Shown one piece after another: positions 1-10,259 of a stretch of 64,000 bases of DNA. The notes under the pieces were generated by a model. It saw only the letters and a program-made list of their open reading frames with translations. It searched no databases and was not told where the DNA came from. Position 1 is the stretch's first letter. Each line of letters begins with the position of its first letter. Source of the DNA: Phymatolithon calcareum (taxonomy: Eukaryota > Rhodophyta > Florideophyceae > Hapalidiales); assembly GCA_977006965.1 (NCBI GenBank), contig OZ345370.1, positions 1,798,001 through 1,862,000 of the forward strand. The letters run 5' to 3'. The translations under genes and the position numbers were made by a program.

Positions 1-654
1 CGGTATGATTTTAAGGTATGCGTTACCATTGCATCACCGTTCTTCGGACCGGCACCGCCGCATCAGTCACTCTGTTCGCTGTGAGTCTCCCTTAAGGCAT
101 CACTTTCCAAACAACACACATATCTCTCATGTGCGCCGTTGCACAGGCGACCCTTGTATGCGACTCGTAGGAAGCTGTGATCAAAGGCGTCTTCTCCAGG
201 ATGAATCTTTCCCGGGGGAGTCTCTCTAGTATTGCACTATATCCATGTCGTTGCGGAAAACCAATCCAAGAATACTAGCGCTGGGTAGCACCCCTAAAAA
301 GTCAGCACTAGGCTGTACATACCGGAAAGTGCTGCTGTTCGAATGAATACCGCCCCTATCTCAATTGCTACTCCAACTTAGCGCCCGATTAGCTCGGTCC
401 TTCTGAAAATATACACGTCCCACATCAGGAAGCCCACTTGTTCCTCACCAACAGTCAGATAGCACAGCACGCTGCTCATGAACACGGTCGTCAAATGCAA
501 AAGTTTGAGGTCTTTTTGGAAGTTAAAGGTCTTAGAGCTCAAACGTGCAGAAGTAACATTTGGACAACCTCATTTTCTCTCGACGTGAAGAGAAAAGAGA
601 TCAGTTGAAGGCAAATAGAGCACAGTTCAATTTCCAGGCATCATAAGACGACAA
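1..654. other. No recognisable gene
   Basis: I see no convincing coding region, RNA gene or repeat terminus here. The short open frames have no recognisable motif. The stretch precedes a small dispersed repeat starting near 655. Confidence 0.5.
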
Positions 655-770
655 GAAGAAGAAAGGTAGATTTTTATTTAAAAGTTACCAACGCATCTGC
701 TGACGCTTGGGGCAACTTTCCTAGGGCCAAGAGGTTTTGGCTAGATTCTGTTCGTAAGACGACAAGGATA
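655..770 (+). repeat. Dispersed repeat fragment shared with 9675-9780
   Basis: The stretch from the GAAGAAGAAAGGTAGATTT motif through the purine-rich part and into a segment on acid-like CATCTGCTGACGCTTGGGG is matched almost base for base at about 9675-9780. There it sits inside a larger repeat (9318-10075) related to the TIR element at 2083-4064. No coding function is visible. Confidence 0.6.
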
Positions 771-967
771 GACCGCGTGGACCACCGAAATCGACACTTT
801 GAGCACCGGCTTGAAATGCTGGTGTGAGACCAACCGTGTTGCGGCTCTGGCAAGCCAAAATGTTCAAACAACCTTCAATTACATGAGGAGCGGGATCAAG
901 CCCTTACAAGCCAGTCCAAGGATGACCGGGGATACAATATCGCGATAACGCCACGCTTGCAAAACGT

Positions 968-1917
968 CATCTTTTTTTTCCTTTCAAGTTTATTTAAAAG
1001 CCCCACAGACTTCCGAAGATATGGGCAAGGCTTCCTCTGATGCTACCTACCTTTTTGTAGCTCACGAAACGTCCACCAGTATGGCGGACGGGAAAACTCA
1101 GGACTCAAAGTAGTCCTATCTCAGCCCTCTACGGGATTGTTGGTGCTTGGACTCGACCACTTTTTGCCTTGCATTCTGCGGATTAATACAGGCCTTCTTC
1201 GTTCTCCATGCGTTCTATGAGTGCCTTGCAAAATAGTAAGAGCTCATCTAGCGCCTTTTCTGTTTCCAGTCGTTTTTCTCCTTCGAGTTCGTACCCTGCT
1301 AGCGTGCTTTCAAGGGTCTCCATATGCTCTCTGGTTCTGGTGCCGAATTCTTCAGTCATACTTGTTGTTGACACCTGTGGGAATCTGCCACTGGCATACT
1401 GTAGCGCAAGGTGTCTGTGCTTCACGTTGGGGAACTTGAGGATTGCTGGCAATTCTCTTGTCTTGTCGTATGGTATTTTTTTTCCGCTTCGATTCTAGGC
1501 GGTCTCCTTCCATTTCCAGAAATTTCGATCGAAGTGTTTGCGAAGATTGGTTTGTTTGGATATGCTTTACAGCTTCACCGAACGGCTCTCTGGTCTCCAT
1601 CGCGGCGATATCTTTCCTCGTGTACTGCCATTCATGGTTCTTTCTTCTTTCGGGCACTTTATTTGAATACATACGTTCTTTCGCCTTGTTCCTTCTCAGC
1701 ATTTTGAAGGGCAAGATTTCTCGTCGATGTGCGGCCGCCTGGATCCGGCACAGGAGACGGAGCCTATCCGTCCTTCCTCGGGCCAGTGGCCCGAATACTC
1801 GATTGAAGAATGTTGCTTCTACTTCCTTGACGGCATTTTGTACGTCTTCTGTCCAGGGCGTTAAGTGCATTGCGTACTCCCAGCGTGGCTGGACTAGTGC
1901 CTTGTATATCTGAATAC
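968..1917 (-). mobile_element. 5'-truncated LINE fragment (family L1), RT C-terminus plus 3' UTR
   Basis: Read on the minus strand, this encodes the end of a non-LTR reverse transcriptase. It opens with a YKALVQPRWEYAMHLTPW segment nearly identical to the intact frame at 7003-8334. A frame break near 1400 follows, then the family C-terminal motif KHRHLALQYASGRFPQ (the KHRLLAVKWFFGHFPP motif elsewhere). The 3' UTR ends in an A-rich tail near 970. The catalytic RT motifs are absent, so this is a dead truncated copy. The UTR carries a small stem-loop (GCTAC...GTAGC) shared with other copies. Confidence 0.8.
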
Positions 1918-2082
1918 ACTAAATGTCATCTAGTGCTTCTAGTGCTTAGTGCTCCATGGCCGCACCGTTTAGACCCATGCTTTGAGCGACAGCAATTGGC
2001 ATCGCGGACGAGGACAGGTTCCCCTCGCTCGAGGAGCACCACAAGCTTTCCCCTTTGGTCAATCGGTTCAACGCCATTGTGG

Positions 2083-4064
2083 ACTAGTGTCTATTTTACG
2101 GAAATTTTCCCTCAATTGAGGGGCACTTTTTCCTCAATTGAGGGAATAAGATTCATTTGATTTTTTGCACATGAAAGCTTCTCGCTATCAAGCGCATCAA
2201 CAGCGCCAAGGTCATAGAGGTCTTCAGCAAGCTTAGTGAAGCAGTTCCTAACAGCAGAAGTGTCGCTAATGTATATTGTGGCACTATCAAGCGCATTACA
2301 TGGGGAGCACACAATGGTCGAGGTCTTGCATTTTCAAGCTCTGCAGTTGTTTTGCACAACAAAAGTAGTCATCATGACCTCTGCAGTCATCCTTTTATTT
2401 TTCTTAGGGTAACGTGGCGTCCAACACTGCTCTCGAATGCAAATGTACGCTCTGGGGCGACTGAACGTCGACAAGTAATGCGCGTGTCAAATGCTCTCGA
2501 TGGGCTGCTCGCCCGGCACTTCACAAAACCTTCGCTGCGTCATGTGCTGCCGGCATTCTGCATGGGCACCAGAGAATAACAGCCAGCTAACAACCTAGAA
2601 AATCGCCAGAAGAGTTAGATGACCCCTATGAACTATAGGCGCACTTGTTGAATCTCTGCAGAGTCAGCACTCATCAAGTATGAATCCGCACATGCAATGC
2701 GCCTTATACCGACATACGCCGCCACAAGGCAGCACAGAACTGCCATTACGTGGGCCATCTCGCTTTCAAAATCTCTTTGACACAGTGTGCTTTCTGTGGT
2801 CATTCATGGGATCGACTGAATCTTGACCGAGCGACCAGCGGTACTGCACAGAATACATGTCGCCTAATTCACTTGATTGCACTCTTAATGAAATCAATCG
2901 GAGGTATTCGGCCGCGTCATCCCTGTTTTTGAAGAAGAAGGGCCGGGAAATATTTCTTCGGCCTGGTAGACTTCCAGAAAGCGCTCTCAGCGCCGAACTC
3001 AACTTTTGCCATGAGGACGAGTATTTTGAAAAACCTAATAGGCTCTGTCAGTGCAGTCTCTTTTCGACCCTTTCTTCTTAGCTTAACGGACGTCCAAGCA
3101 GCAAGTTTTCCCAGGTAACTTGGGGAAACATCGTCACCACGCAATCGTACTTCAAATGAAGTCCAGTACCACAGTTCTCGGATAAGAAGTCTCCGTTTAG
3201 AGTGCGAAGTTTCTACAACTGAGAGGAAAATCGTCCCTAGAACGGACATAGAACTTTCCGGTTGTACCTTGGCACCCAATGAGCGCTATTATTCGGCTCG
3301 CGCTCGAGCGTGATGACATCAAGTTCGCGGTGCGATGATTGGTCCCAAGGGCCCTGTAAGACTTAGGCGAGAGAGCTCGGAAGAGGGCGTTTAGAGCTTC
3401 TGAAGGTTTTCTCGAAGTCTGTGTGCCCTTCTGAGGAGCATGTGATCGCGACTGTAGACTATAAACAGGCGTTTTGCGATGAAGATGGGCAAGGATGATC
3501 ACTGTAAGCAGGCCTGGGCGGTACCGCGCTTTTGCCTGTGTTGGCTCGGTTCAAGCTGCTCAGCGTCTGGAATGTCATCGTTAGCGTTCTTTGCCTTGAC
3601 GTTGACAATAATGACTGTCTTAATCGTAGTCTTCTTCAAAGGATGACGAATTAAGACCCATTTCACGCAATGTGATATGCACGCGCGACCATTGATTTTT
3701 TCCCCGAGTACATTCTGAGCCATACCACCCATCTTTTTTGACTTCAAAAAGGCTCCGCGTAGTCTGGAGCACTCTGCGAGACCGGTTACCGATGCTGCCT
3801 TCGTGTGTACTGATGTACCGACCGCGCGCGGGCGGTGTTTTTCTCCTGGAATGGCAGGTCTGGTACTTCTGAGTGGCCAACATATTTTTGATGCTAGCGC
3901 CGAACGAAGCGAATTTAAGGTAGTATTGTGGATACTCCTCGAACAGAACATAAGCCAGGCTTTACGAATATGGCATGAGCGATCTGTTTCGAATTTGTTT
4001 TATGGATTTTTTCGAGCTTTCAAATCGCCCCTCAATTGAGGGGGTTCGTAAAATAGACACTAGT
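2083..4064 (-). mobile_element. Putative decayed DNA transposon with 18-bp perfect TIRs
   Basis: Positions 2083-2100 (ACTAGTGTCTATTTTACG) recur as a perfect reverse complement at 4047-4064. Just inside both ends lies the palindrome CCCTCAATTGAGGG (two copies on the left near 2109 and 2132, one on the right near 4029). The interior has several minus-strand frames (about 3951 to 2770) that look like pieces of one decayed gene. A stretch rich in KLRRKGRKET and VLMAKVEFG is kept in a second copy at 9318-9600. I do not recognise the transposase family. ACTAGT at both ends is self-complementary, so it could be target duplication or TIR. Confidence 0.55.
2600..3110 (-). repeat. Internal repeat segment, inverted copy of 9318-10075
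   Basis: The reverse complement of this stretch aligns colinearly with 9318-9670 and then 9965-10075, including the run AACTATAGGCGCACTTGTTG and the region encoding EKGDMY/ELGDMY. The 9675-9965 segment is absent here. The matching reading frame over about 90 codons suggests a former coding region. The segment lies inside the TIR element at 2083-4064. Confidence 0.65.
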
Positions 4065-4244
4065 GCGAAGAGCCAGACGATTTTCGCAGAAATGAGAGAA
4101 ACAACTTCAGAATAAAAGAGACTTTATTACCTTTGCATGCTCAGCGTTGTGGTCCCACATATGGCGTCAGGCTTTGCCATCATAGCCCCATGAATGGCCT
4201 ACAAAGACAAAGCGTGACGCACCAGGAGGATGCGGGAAACTTTT

Positions 4245-4920
4245 TTTGAATTTGGAATTTATTAAACGCCCTCAGTAACACTCATGAGACTGCAAGGGAG
4301 ATGCGTTTCAGCAGCTACTTTGTAGCTTCGATCATCTATTCAAATACTTGTAACCCGGGTTAAACGTCGTAGCCCTAGCTGCAAAAACCCTCTCCCGTAA
4401 AAAGGGAGGGAAAAGCTTGGGGTCCACTGATCAGATTTCCTCAATTGACGCCTTGTCTATTCCATATCGTCGTAAAGGACGATAGTGAAGAAGAGTAGCT
4501 TGTCTAGAGCTTTTTCAGTGATATTAATCTCCTCTTTGGTCAGTTGATATCTTCCGAGGTATTCTTCCAGGTTGCTCATGAGGTTTGGTACAGTATCACC
4601 GAACTTGTCTGTGAGAAGTGATGTGCTCATTGGCGGGAACCGACCGAATGCCCACTTTACCGCTAATTGGCGGTGCCGTGTTTTCGGGAGTCTGATAATC
4701 GCCGGGGTAGACCCCGGCAGATCGTAGGGAATTTTTCTCTTTCTGTTGGACTCCGAGACGTCTCCTTCGTCTTTGAAGAGCAAAGTTCGCAACGATTTTG
4801 CTGAAAATCCCTGCTTGAGGAAAGCCAGTGCCGTCTCGAATAGGTCGTACTGTACCATTGCCGATATGTGATGCGGGCAACTGCGAATTTCATGCGTTTT
4901 GGCATATCTATGTGTGTTTT
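4245..4920 (-). mobile_element. 5'-truncated LINE fragment (family L1)
   Basis: The minus strand encodes the family C-terminal motif RHRQLAVKWAFGRFPP and the closing helix TEKALDKLLFF, ending near 4457. A 3' UTR follows down to an A-rich tail at about 4245. This UTR matches the one at 23060-23240 closely: the TTTTTGCAGCTAGGGCTACG block, the AGCTAC-TTT-GTAGCT stem-loop at 4313-4327, and the terminal GGGCGTTTAATAAATTC. No RT catalytic motifs remain. Confidence 0.75.
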
Positions 4921-4923
4921 GCA

Positions 4924-4976
4924 GCATAATAAAGTGGCCCTCCTTTACTTATTTGATCAACTCTTTACAATTATGG
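4924..4976 (+). repeat. ~50-bp dispersed repeat, inverted match at 15080-15131
   Basis: The core CCTCCTTTACTTATTTGATC and the following ATCAACTCTTTAC are found in reverse complement at 15080-15131 with few differences. It abuts the 5' break of the LINE fragment at 4245-4920. It may be a fragment of an otherwise unseen element. Confidence 0.55.
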
Positions 4977-5052
4977 AAGGGATGCCGTACAATCGTGTCC
5001 GTTGGCGTCAGCTCGAAGACGGACCCTCACGTGTTGAGCTCACAGCCTTTAG

Positions 5053-6594
5053 TCACTAAGGGCTGTGGTTGAGACCAGTTTGCAGCATTGCGAAAAGTGG
5101 GCGCTTGGCGCAGAATGTCGGAGGAAACTTGGATCCGAGTTGAACGTGAGAGAAAAGTTTGAAGCGCTGAGTGTTCTACGCAAGCAGTCTTGGATTCCTC
5201 GAACATCCCTAAAACGTCTGTGGGAGACTGACGAGCGAGCGACTAAGCCACTTATGTCCAAACTCTTAGATATGCACCTAGTTTTGCGGCACAGACACGC
5301 AACGCCAGCGGGACAGGTTGATGGACTGGCATTGCGTGATCTCGTGCTTGAACAAGCCAAGAGGATGTCTACTGAAAACAATCATGTTTCTCTTTGGCAT
5401 ACACGGTTGCTCGACTGATACATGCGGAAATCGGCTGGGAAAGTGGTGCAATCAAATAAATATAATTGCCGCGAGTGGTGGGATTGCCAAAAATTACCCG
5501 ACGATGGGTACATTGAAAAGAAACTTGCTCGACACTTGGCTATGGGTGAAGGGTGTGAGCTGGAATCATTGCTCTCGGATGTACGATGGTCGAGGAGGTG
5601 AATGAAGGTTGGCGGACTAGTGGCTCTGCGCGACGATTTTCAGGAATTATGGGATGCTAGCGGGTGAGTTATTGGGGCTGACGCACTGCTGAGCGTCGTT
5701 GAAGAGGTCTGGGTGAACAACAACAAGACTATTCACGCAACTTCGTTTGAAATGTACGGGCGGTTGCAGTCGCAGTACAGATGGTCAGAGTTTGTGCAGC
5801 GCTTCCTGTAAAGTGTGTCGCTGTATGTTCCGTAGCCTCACTATGTGCCGAAGCACGAGCTGCAATGGAGGGCCGATGTCAGGCAACTCTCCCGTATCGA
5901 CTTTGAGGTGAAAGTTATAGCCCTGGGTTTCAGTGAAGAACAAAATATAATTGCAGTCGTCCAAGGAGAGGAAATCCATGTTTTCGATTTGCCAGCGATG
6001 TGTACTGTGCAGACACTGAAGGATCATGACGATGATATCAACAGTGCTGCAATGAACGGGGACGGAATTCGAATTGTTTCGGGATCTGAAGACAAAACCG
6101 TTCGTCTATGGGATGGGCAGAGCGGAGAATGCGTCGTGCGACCACTCCGTGAACACAGTGGTCATGTGGAGTGTGCTGCAATGAACGGGGATGGAAGTCG
6201 AATTGTTTCGGGATCTTTAGGCGGAACCGTTCGTGTATGGGATGGGCAGAGCGGTGAATGCGTGAAGGATAAGATAACGGGGCTTGACAGCTACGGCGGT
6301 GTACTCTTCCCGCGTTCGATCAGAAGCCTTATATTCGATGCTGGCAGTGATTTGTGTGTTGTACGATCGTCACATGCGGTTTTTCTTTTGGACACCAGTA
6401 CCGGAACCAAGATGCAACCTTCTGGATTCATCATGCACGAAGTCAATGGCATGATTTACGCAACAGAGCAGAAAGCGAAGACAGTTCGAGTCGCCACGAT
6501 GCCATCTAGACGTATCACATTTCACATCAATAAGCTGAATTCAAAAGCTGTAGCTGGTCTTTTAGATGGTCAAGTTGTCATAGGAGAGAGTTAA
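5053..6594 (+). pseudogene. NB-ARC/WD40 (STAND, APAF1-like) pseudogene, 3' part
   Basis: One reading frame runs from about 5053 to 6594 with five in-frame stops (5416 TGA, then TGA, TGA, TAA and TAG up to about 5840) and no frameshift. The first half reads like the helical linker of NB-ARC/STAND ATPases (REKFEALSVL, VSLWHTRLLD, DDGYIEKKLARHLAMGEG, then a LL.DVRW motif). From 5845 it has two good WD40 repeats (AAMNGDGIRIVSGSEDKTVR and AAMNGDGSRIVSGSLGGTVR, each ending in WDGQSGEC) and a degenerate propeller tail. The P-loop NB-ARC domain is missing upstream, where LINE and repeat sequence sits. Family members are signalling or immune-type ATPases. The uninterrupted 249-codon 3' part could be mistaken for a gene. 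Confidence 0.75.
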
Positions 6595-6599
6595 ATTTA

Positions 6600-6985
6600 A
6601 GTCGGCAAATAGTGGGTTCTCAGAAGTGATGTCGTATTTTGTTCACATACTGTCTGCTAGTGTGAAGTACTGAGATTTGATGATGCTGAGCTGGAATTGA
6701 GTGTTCACGAGACATAGTACAAGGTAATGCAACTCAAGCCCTTAAGACCAGAATCGAGACATAGCTTCCGGCCAACGGTGGCATGCTCTGCGCACAGCCT
6801 ACTTTTATGCATCACATATGTGGGGGAATAAGTTGCCCACGTCTTTTCTCCAGTCTCTGCCAGTGATCACGGCACACCAATAGCACGCGCCACAAATGTC
6901 AGGTTCGCCGTGGTCGATGAATTTGCCCCCTGCATACGTAATTTCCTCTTCATCTTTTATTGAAATTTGCGCGCTCCATGGTGCC
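6600..6985. other. No gene seen
   Basis: This is the spacer between the STAND pseudogene and the L1 insertion. It has no convincing frame or repeat. Confidence 0.4.
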
Positions 6986-6987
6986 CT

Positions 6988-7002
6988 CCTTTGTGTTTAA
7001 CT
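6988..7002 (+). repeat. Target-site duplication, left copy
   Basis: CCTTTGTGTTTAACT occurs here and again, identically, at 8440-8454. The two copies flank the truncated LINE. Confidence 0.85.
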
Positions 7003-8439
7003 GATCTCTCGGCGGCTTACGATCGGGTTCCTAGGGACATACTCCAGAAGCGTGTGGACAAATGCCTACCCGCAGACTTAGCGGAGATGGTCAGATACCT
7101 GCTCAAACCATCCTGGATTACAACGGCCGGAGACGAGGAAAAGAAGTGGCTCCTTATTGACCGCGGAGTTCCCCAAGGATCGCCCTTGAGCCCCTGCTTG
7201 TACAACTTGTTCATGGACACATTCGCGTTAGCAATGGAAAAAGCACTTCGACATATGTCGAAGCACCCCGCGATACTTTTCGCGGACGACGTGCAGCTTC
7301 AAGCCGCCAATTCCGATGGTATGCAATGGCTTTTAGATACGGCGACGAGCTGTGCCACAGAAAATGGAATGACATGGAACACTAAGAAAGGAAAAAGCGA
7401 AGTGCTTATCTATCCTGGATTATTCAAACGCAAGTTCCGGCTCTCAGGCCAGGAGCTCCACGAAACCCGCCTACTGGAATACCTGGGAACCACGATCGAC
7501 AACACGGGAGTAACCCACCACGCAACACTAAAGCGCATCAACACGGCGAAGGGAATCATCATGGGACTAAAAGACCTGGGAGTCCAAGCGCAAGGACTAG
7601 CTACTACCAAGAACATAGCAATGTACAAGGCTCTTGTGCAATGCAGATGGGAGTACGCGATACACCTCACACCATGGACAAACTCAGTCGAAGCGCAGAT
7701 TAACCAAGCGGAGGGTCTGTTCTACTATGTTGCCTTCGGTAACTACGCGAAACGATTGCACGCCCGAATGCGAGCCCTCTGCAGAATTACTCCACCAAAG
7801 ATAAGAAGAGCGCAACTCGGAGAGCACTTCGCACAGAGGCTTATACGAGGGAAGGACGAAATCGAGAAGGAAGCAAATTACGCAGGAAAAGAAGGGGACA
7901 TACAGCAAGCAGAGAGGGATATCTGCTATCTGCAGGAGCATGAGCTCCTAAGAGGCAGTACCGAGCGAGCCGTACGAGGGCTGGTGACCCACAAACACGA
8001 GACCCACCGCCGACGACAGGAATGGATTGAAAAGGAAGAAGAAAAAGAAAGAAAAATTGCCGTCGATACTAAGGAGAAAGTAAGCCCTGTACTCCAAATT
8101 CGATCCAGGAAACACCGACTCCTAGCAGTCAAGTGGTTCTTTGGCCACTTCCCACCACGAAGAGCAGAGTCTTACATTGAACATTTCAACGAGGTCGCGG
8201 AAGAGAATCTGAAAACTCTACAACGAAATTTAACAAGTCCAAGAGCAGAAGAATCTTGGGAAAAAGGGACGAAAACGGCGATTGACAAACTTTTAGCCTT
8301 GGAAATCCAAATGTTAGAAGAAATGATAGTGTAATGTGATCTGATTGGGTAATGAGATGGCAGTATGAACGGGAAGCTGCTCTGGTGTTGGTGAATTCCG
8401 GCGTTGAGGGCTTCTAAAATAAAAACCTACAATTTCCCC
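7003..8439 (+). mobile_element. Recent 5'-truncated LINE insertion (family L1)
   Basis: The insertion starts abruptly inside the reverse-transcriptase domain and carries an open frame to 8334. RT motif A (DLSAAYDRVPRD) is at the very start, motif B (GVPQGSPLSPCLYN) near 7168, motif C (FADDVQL) near 7279, then the thumb region and family C-terminal motif KHRLLAVKWFFGHFPP. An ATG at 6967 lies in host sequence and is not a real start. The 3' UTR ends in GAGGGCTTCTAAAATAAA and a short tail. A perfect 15-bp target-site duplication and no internal stops indicate a young insertion. It lacks the RT fingers and any endonuclease, so it cannot move by itself. Confidence 0.9.
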
Positions 8440-8454
8440 CCTTTGTGTTTAACT
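8440..8454 (+). repeat. Target-site duplication, right copy
   Basis: This is identical to 6988-7002 and defines the 3' end of the LINE at 8439. Confidence 0.85.
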
Positions 8455-9007
8455 ACAGTACAGACTAATCCGTATATTGCTCAGTTAGAGCCACTTTGTT
8501 GGCTGGATCTAGATCATTTCAGGCAGGTCGCGTAGCGATCGCCTCGGCTCGTTCTCTGGCACAAGTATGCGAAATGAATGGGGACTGTTTCAATGATATC
8601 CCTGTAGATCAGGGCCCGACTTCAACGTTATAGAGAGCGGGCCGATCGTCAAGATGGATTTGTGAACAGGTGATAAATCATCGATTGCAAAAACATTCCA
8701 CCATGCAGTGTACTCGGAGAATATTAGGATACAAAAGCTGTTGACATCATCGAAAGCACCAATAGCAAGAGCCAATCTCTCGCATCCCGCATATCAATGA
8801 TCCGGTATAGTGGGACTAACTGCTCCGTGATCAAGTCAGTTCAATTGATCGCGTTTAACACGCAGGTCGTCTGCTGTTCACCCACAGTATCTCTTGCTTG
8901 CGCAGTGGGCAATTTACCCTGACAATCCAAAGAAGTAGATTGATTTGTGGTGAGGATCATGCGGCCACGCAAGCCATTTGTGAGTGCGATGTAAATCACC
9001 CAATGCA
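8455..9007. other. No gene seen
   Basis: No convincing frame, RNA gene or repeat was recognised between the LINE insertion and the next LINE tail. Confidence 0.4.
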
Positions 9008-9242
9008 GTTTTTTTTGCAACTGTGTAGTTTTTTATTTGAAAGCCCTGATTGACACTCCTAAGACTGTACGGGAGCAGCTTTTCGAAACTTGCTCATTCT
9101 AGTATATCGTCTGGTCCCTAACAGAGGGACTCGTCGTTCTCCATATTGTCACTTATGGTGACGCTGTAGAGTAGTAAAGAGTCTAATGCCTTTTCCGTTC
9201 TTAGCATTTCTCTGGAGTCCAGTTCATACTTTGTGTTACGAA
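9008..9242 (-). mobile_element. LINE 3' end fragment (family L1), minus orientation
   Basis: The minus strand encodes the last ~36 residues of the L1 protein (KYELDSREM...TEKALDSLLLY...ENDESLC) and then the 3' UTR with AGGGCTTTCAAATAAA and a short A-rich tail. It is severely 5'-truncated and abuts a second LINE tail in the opposite orientation. Confidence 0.75.
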
Positions 9243-9316
9243 ATCCTGCTCCCATACAGTCTTAGAAGTGTTAATGAGGGCTTTCAAATAAACAACTAAA
9301 CAATTGCAAACAAAAA
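9243..9316 (+). mobile_element. LINE 3' tail fragment (family L1), plus orientation
   Basis: CTGCTCCCATACAGTCTTAG through GAGGGCTTTCAAATAAAC repeats the last ~75 bp of the neighbouring minus-strand copy in inverted orientation. It ends in an A-rich tail at about 9316. No coding sequence remains. Confidence 0.7.
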
Positions 9317-9317
9317 A

Positions 9318-10075
9318 CATGAGAAAACTTGCTGCTTGGACGCACGATAAGCTGAGAAGAAAGGGGCGAAAAGAGACTACAACGACAGAGCCTATTAAGT
9401 TTTTCGAAATACGCGTCCTCATGGCAAGGGTTGAGTTCGGCGATCAACGCGTTTTCTGGAAGTCTATCAGACCGAAGAAGCAGTTTCTCGGCCCTTCTTC
9501 TTCAAAAACAGGAATACCAGTGGTTAAATACTTCCGGTTGATTTCATTCAGAGTTCAAACAAGTGAAAAAGGCGACATGTACTCTGCACAATAGCACTGG
9601 TTGCTCGGTCAAGATTCTGTCGATCCTATGAAAGACCTCAGAAAGCACACAGTATCAAAGAGTTTTTGAAGGAGAAGAAGAAGAAGAAGAAAGGTAGATT
9701 TTTTTTAAAAGTTACCAACGCATCTGCTGGCGCTTGGGGCAACTTTCCTAATGCCAAGAAGTTTTGGCTGGATTCTCTCTATGGGAGAGTTTCTTTTCTT
9801 GTTGGTGTAATACGATTTAGTGGACGACAAAACCCACCTTTGGTCTCCTTCGGGACTTCGGAGGGGACAAATACTCCCCTGTCCTGTGACACGCTGTGAT
9901 TTGAGGTTGCGCGTAGTCCTTTCTTGTCCACGGCCTGAGACATGGTTAGGAGCTCGGCAATTGAAGGCGTATTGCGGTATATGGCGCATTGCATGTACGG
10001 ATTCATACATGGTAAGTGTTGAGTCTGAAGAGATTCAACAAGTGTGCCTATAGTTCATAGGGGTCATCTAACTTT
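9318..10075 (+). repeat. Second copy of internal segment of the TIR element
   Basis: This is colinear with the reverse complement of 3110-2600 but carries an extra segment at 9675-9965, part of which also occurs at 655-770. A frame at 9318-9590 (AAWTHDKLRRKGRKETTTTE...VLMARVEFG) is conserved at the protein level with the 2083-4064 copy. No TIR was found at either end, so this is a partial copy. Confidence 0.6.
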
Positions 10076-10259
10076 GGTGCTCCCACAATGTGTCTAGCCA
10101 GCCCTGTAATCAAAATATTAGGTGACGTATTGTGGTGTTACGGACGAAGCATAGGCGCCCGCACCGGAGGTAGACCCAGCACGGGAAATCGAATATAGAA
10201 GGATGGAATAAAAGCCGTGCAGCAGTGTGCACTGAAGTCGAGATAATCGACGTCCAAAG

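Noticed and set aside
5416-5843. Fungal RIP-type mutation as cause of the stop codons
   Set aside because: The changes fit transitions, but nothing shows dinucleotide bias or that the organism has such a process; kept only as a weak comment.
5845-6594. Intact WD40 gene of 249 codons
   Set aside because: The same frame continues upstream to about 5053 through five stops with STAND-type sequence; it is the 3' end of a pseudogene.
6967-8334. RT gene starting at the ATG at 6967
   Set aside because: The first 12 codons are host DNA including the target-site duplication; the LINE begins at 7003.
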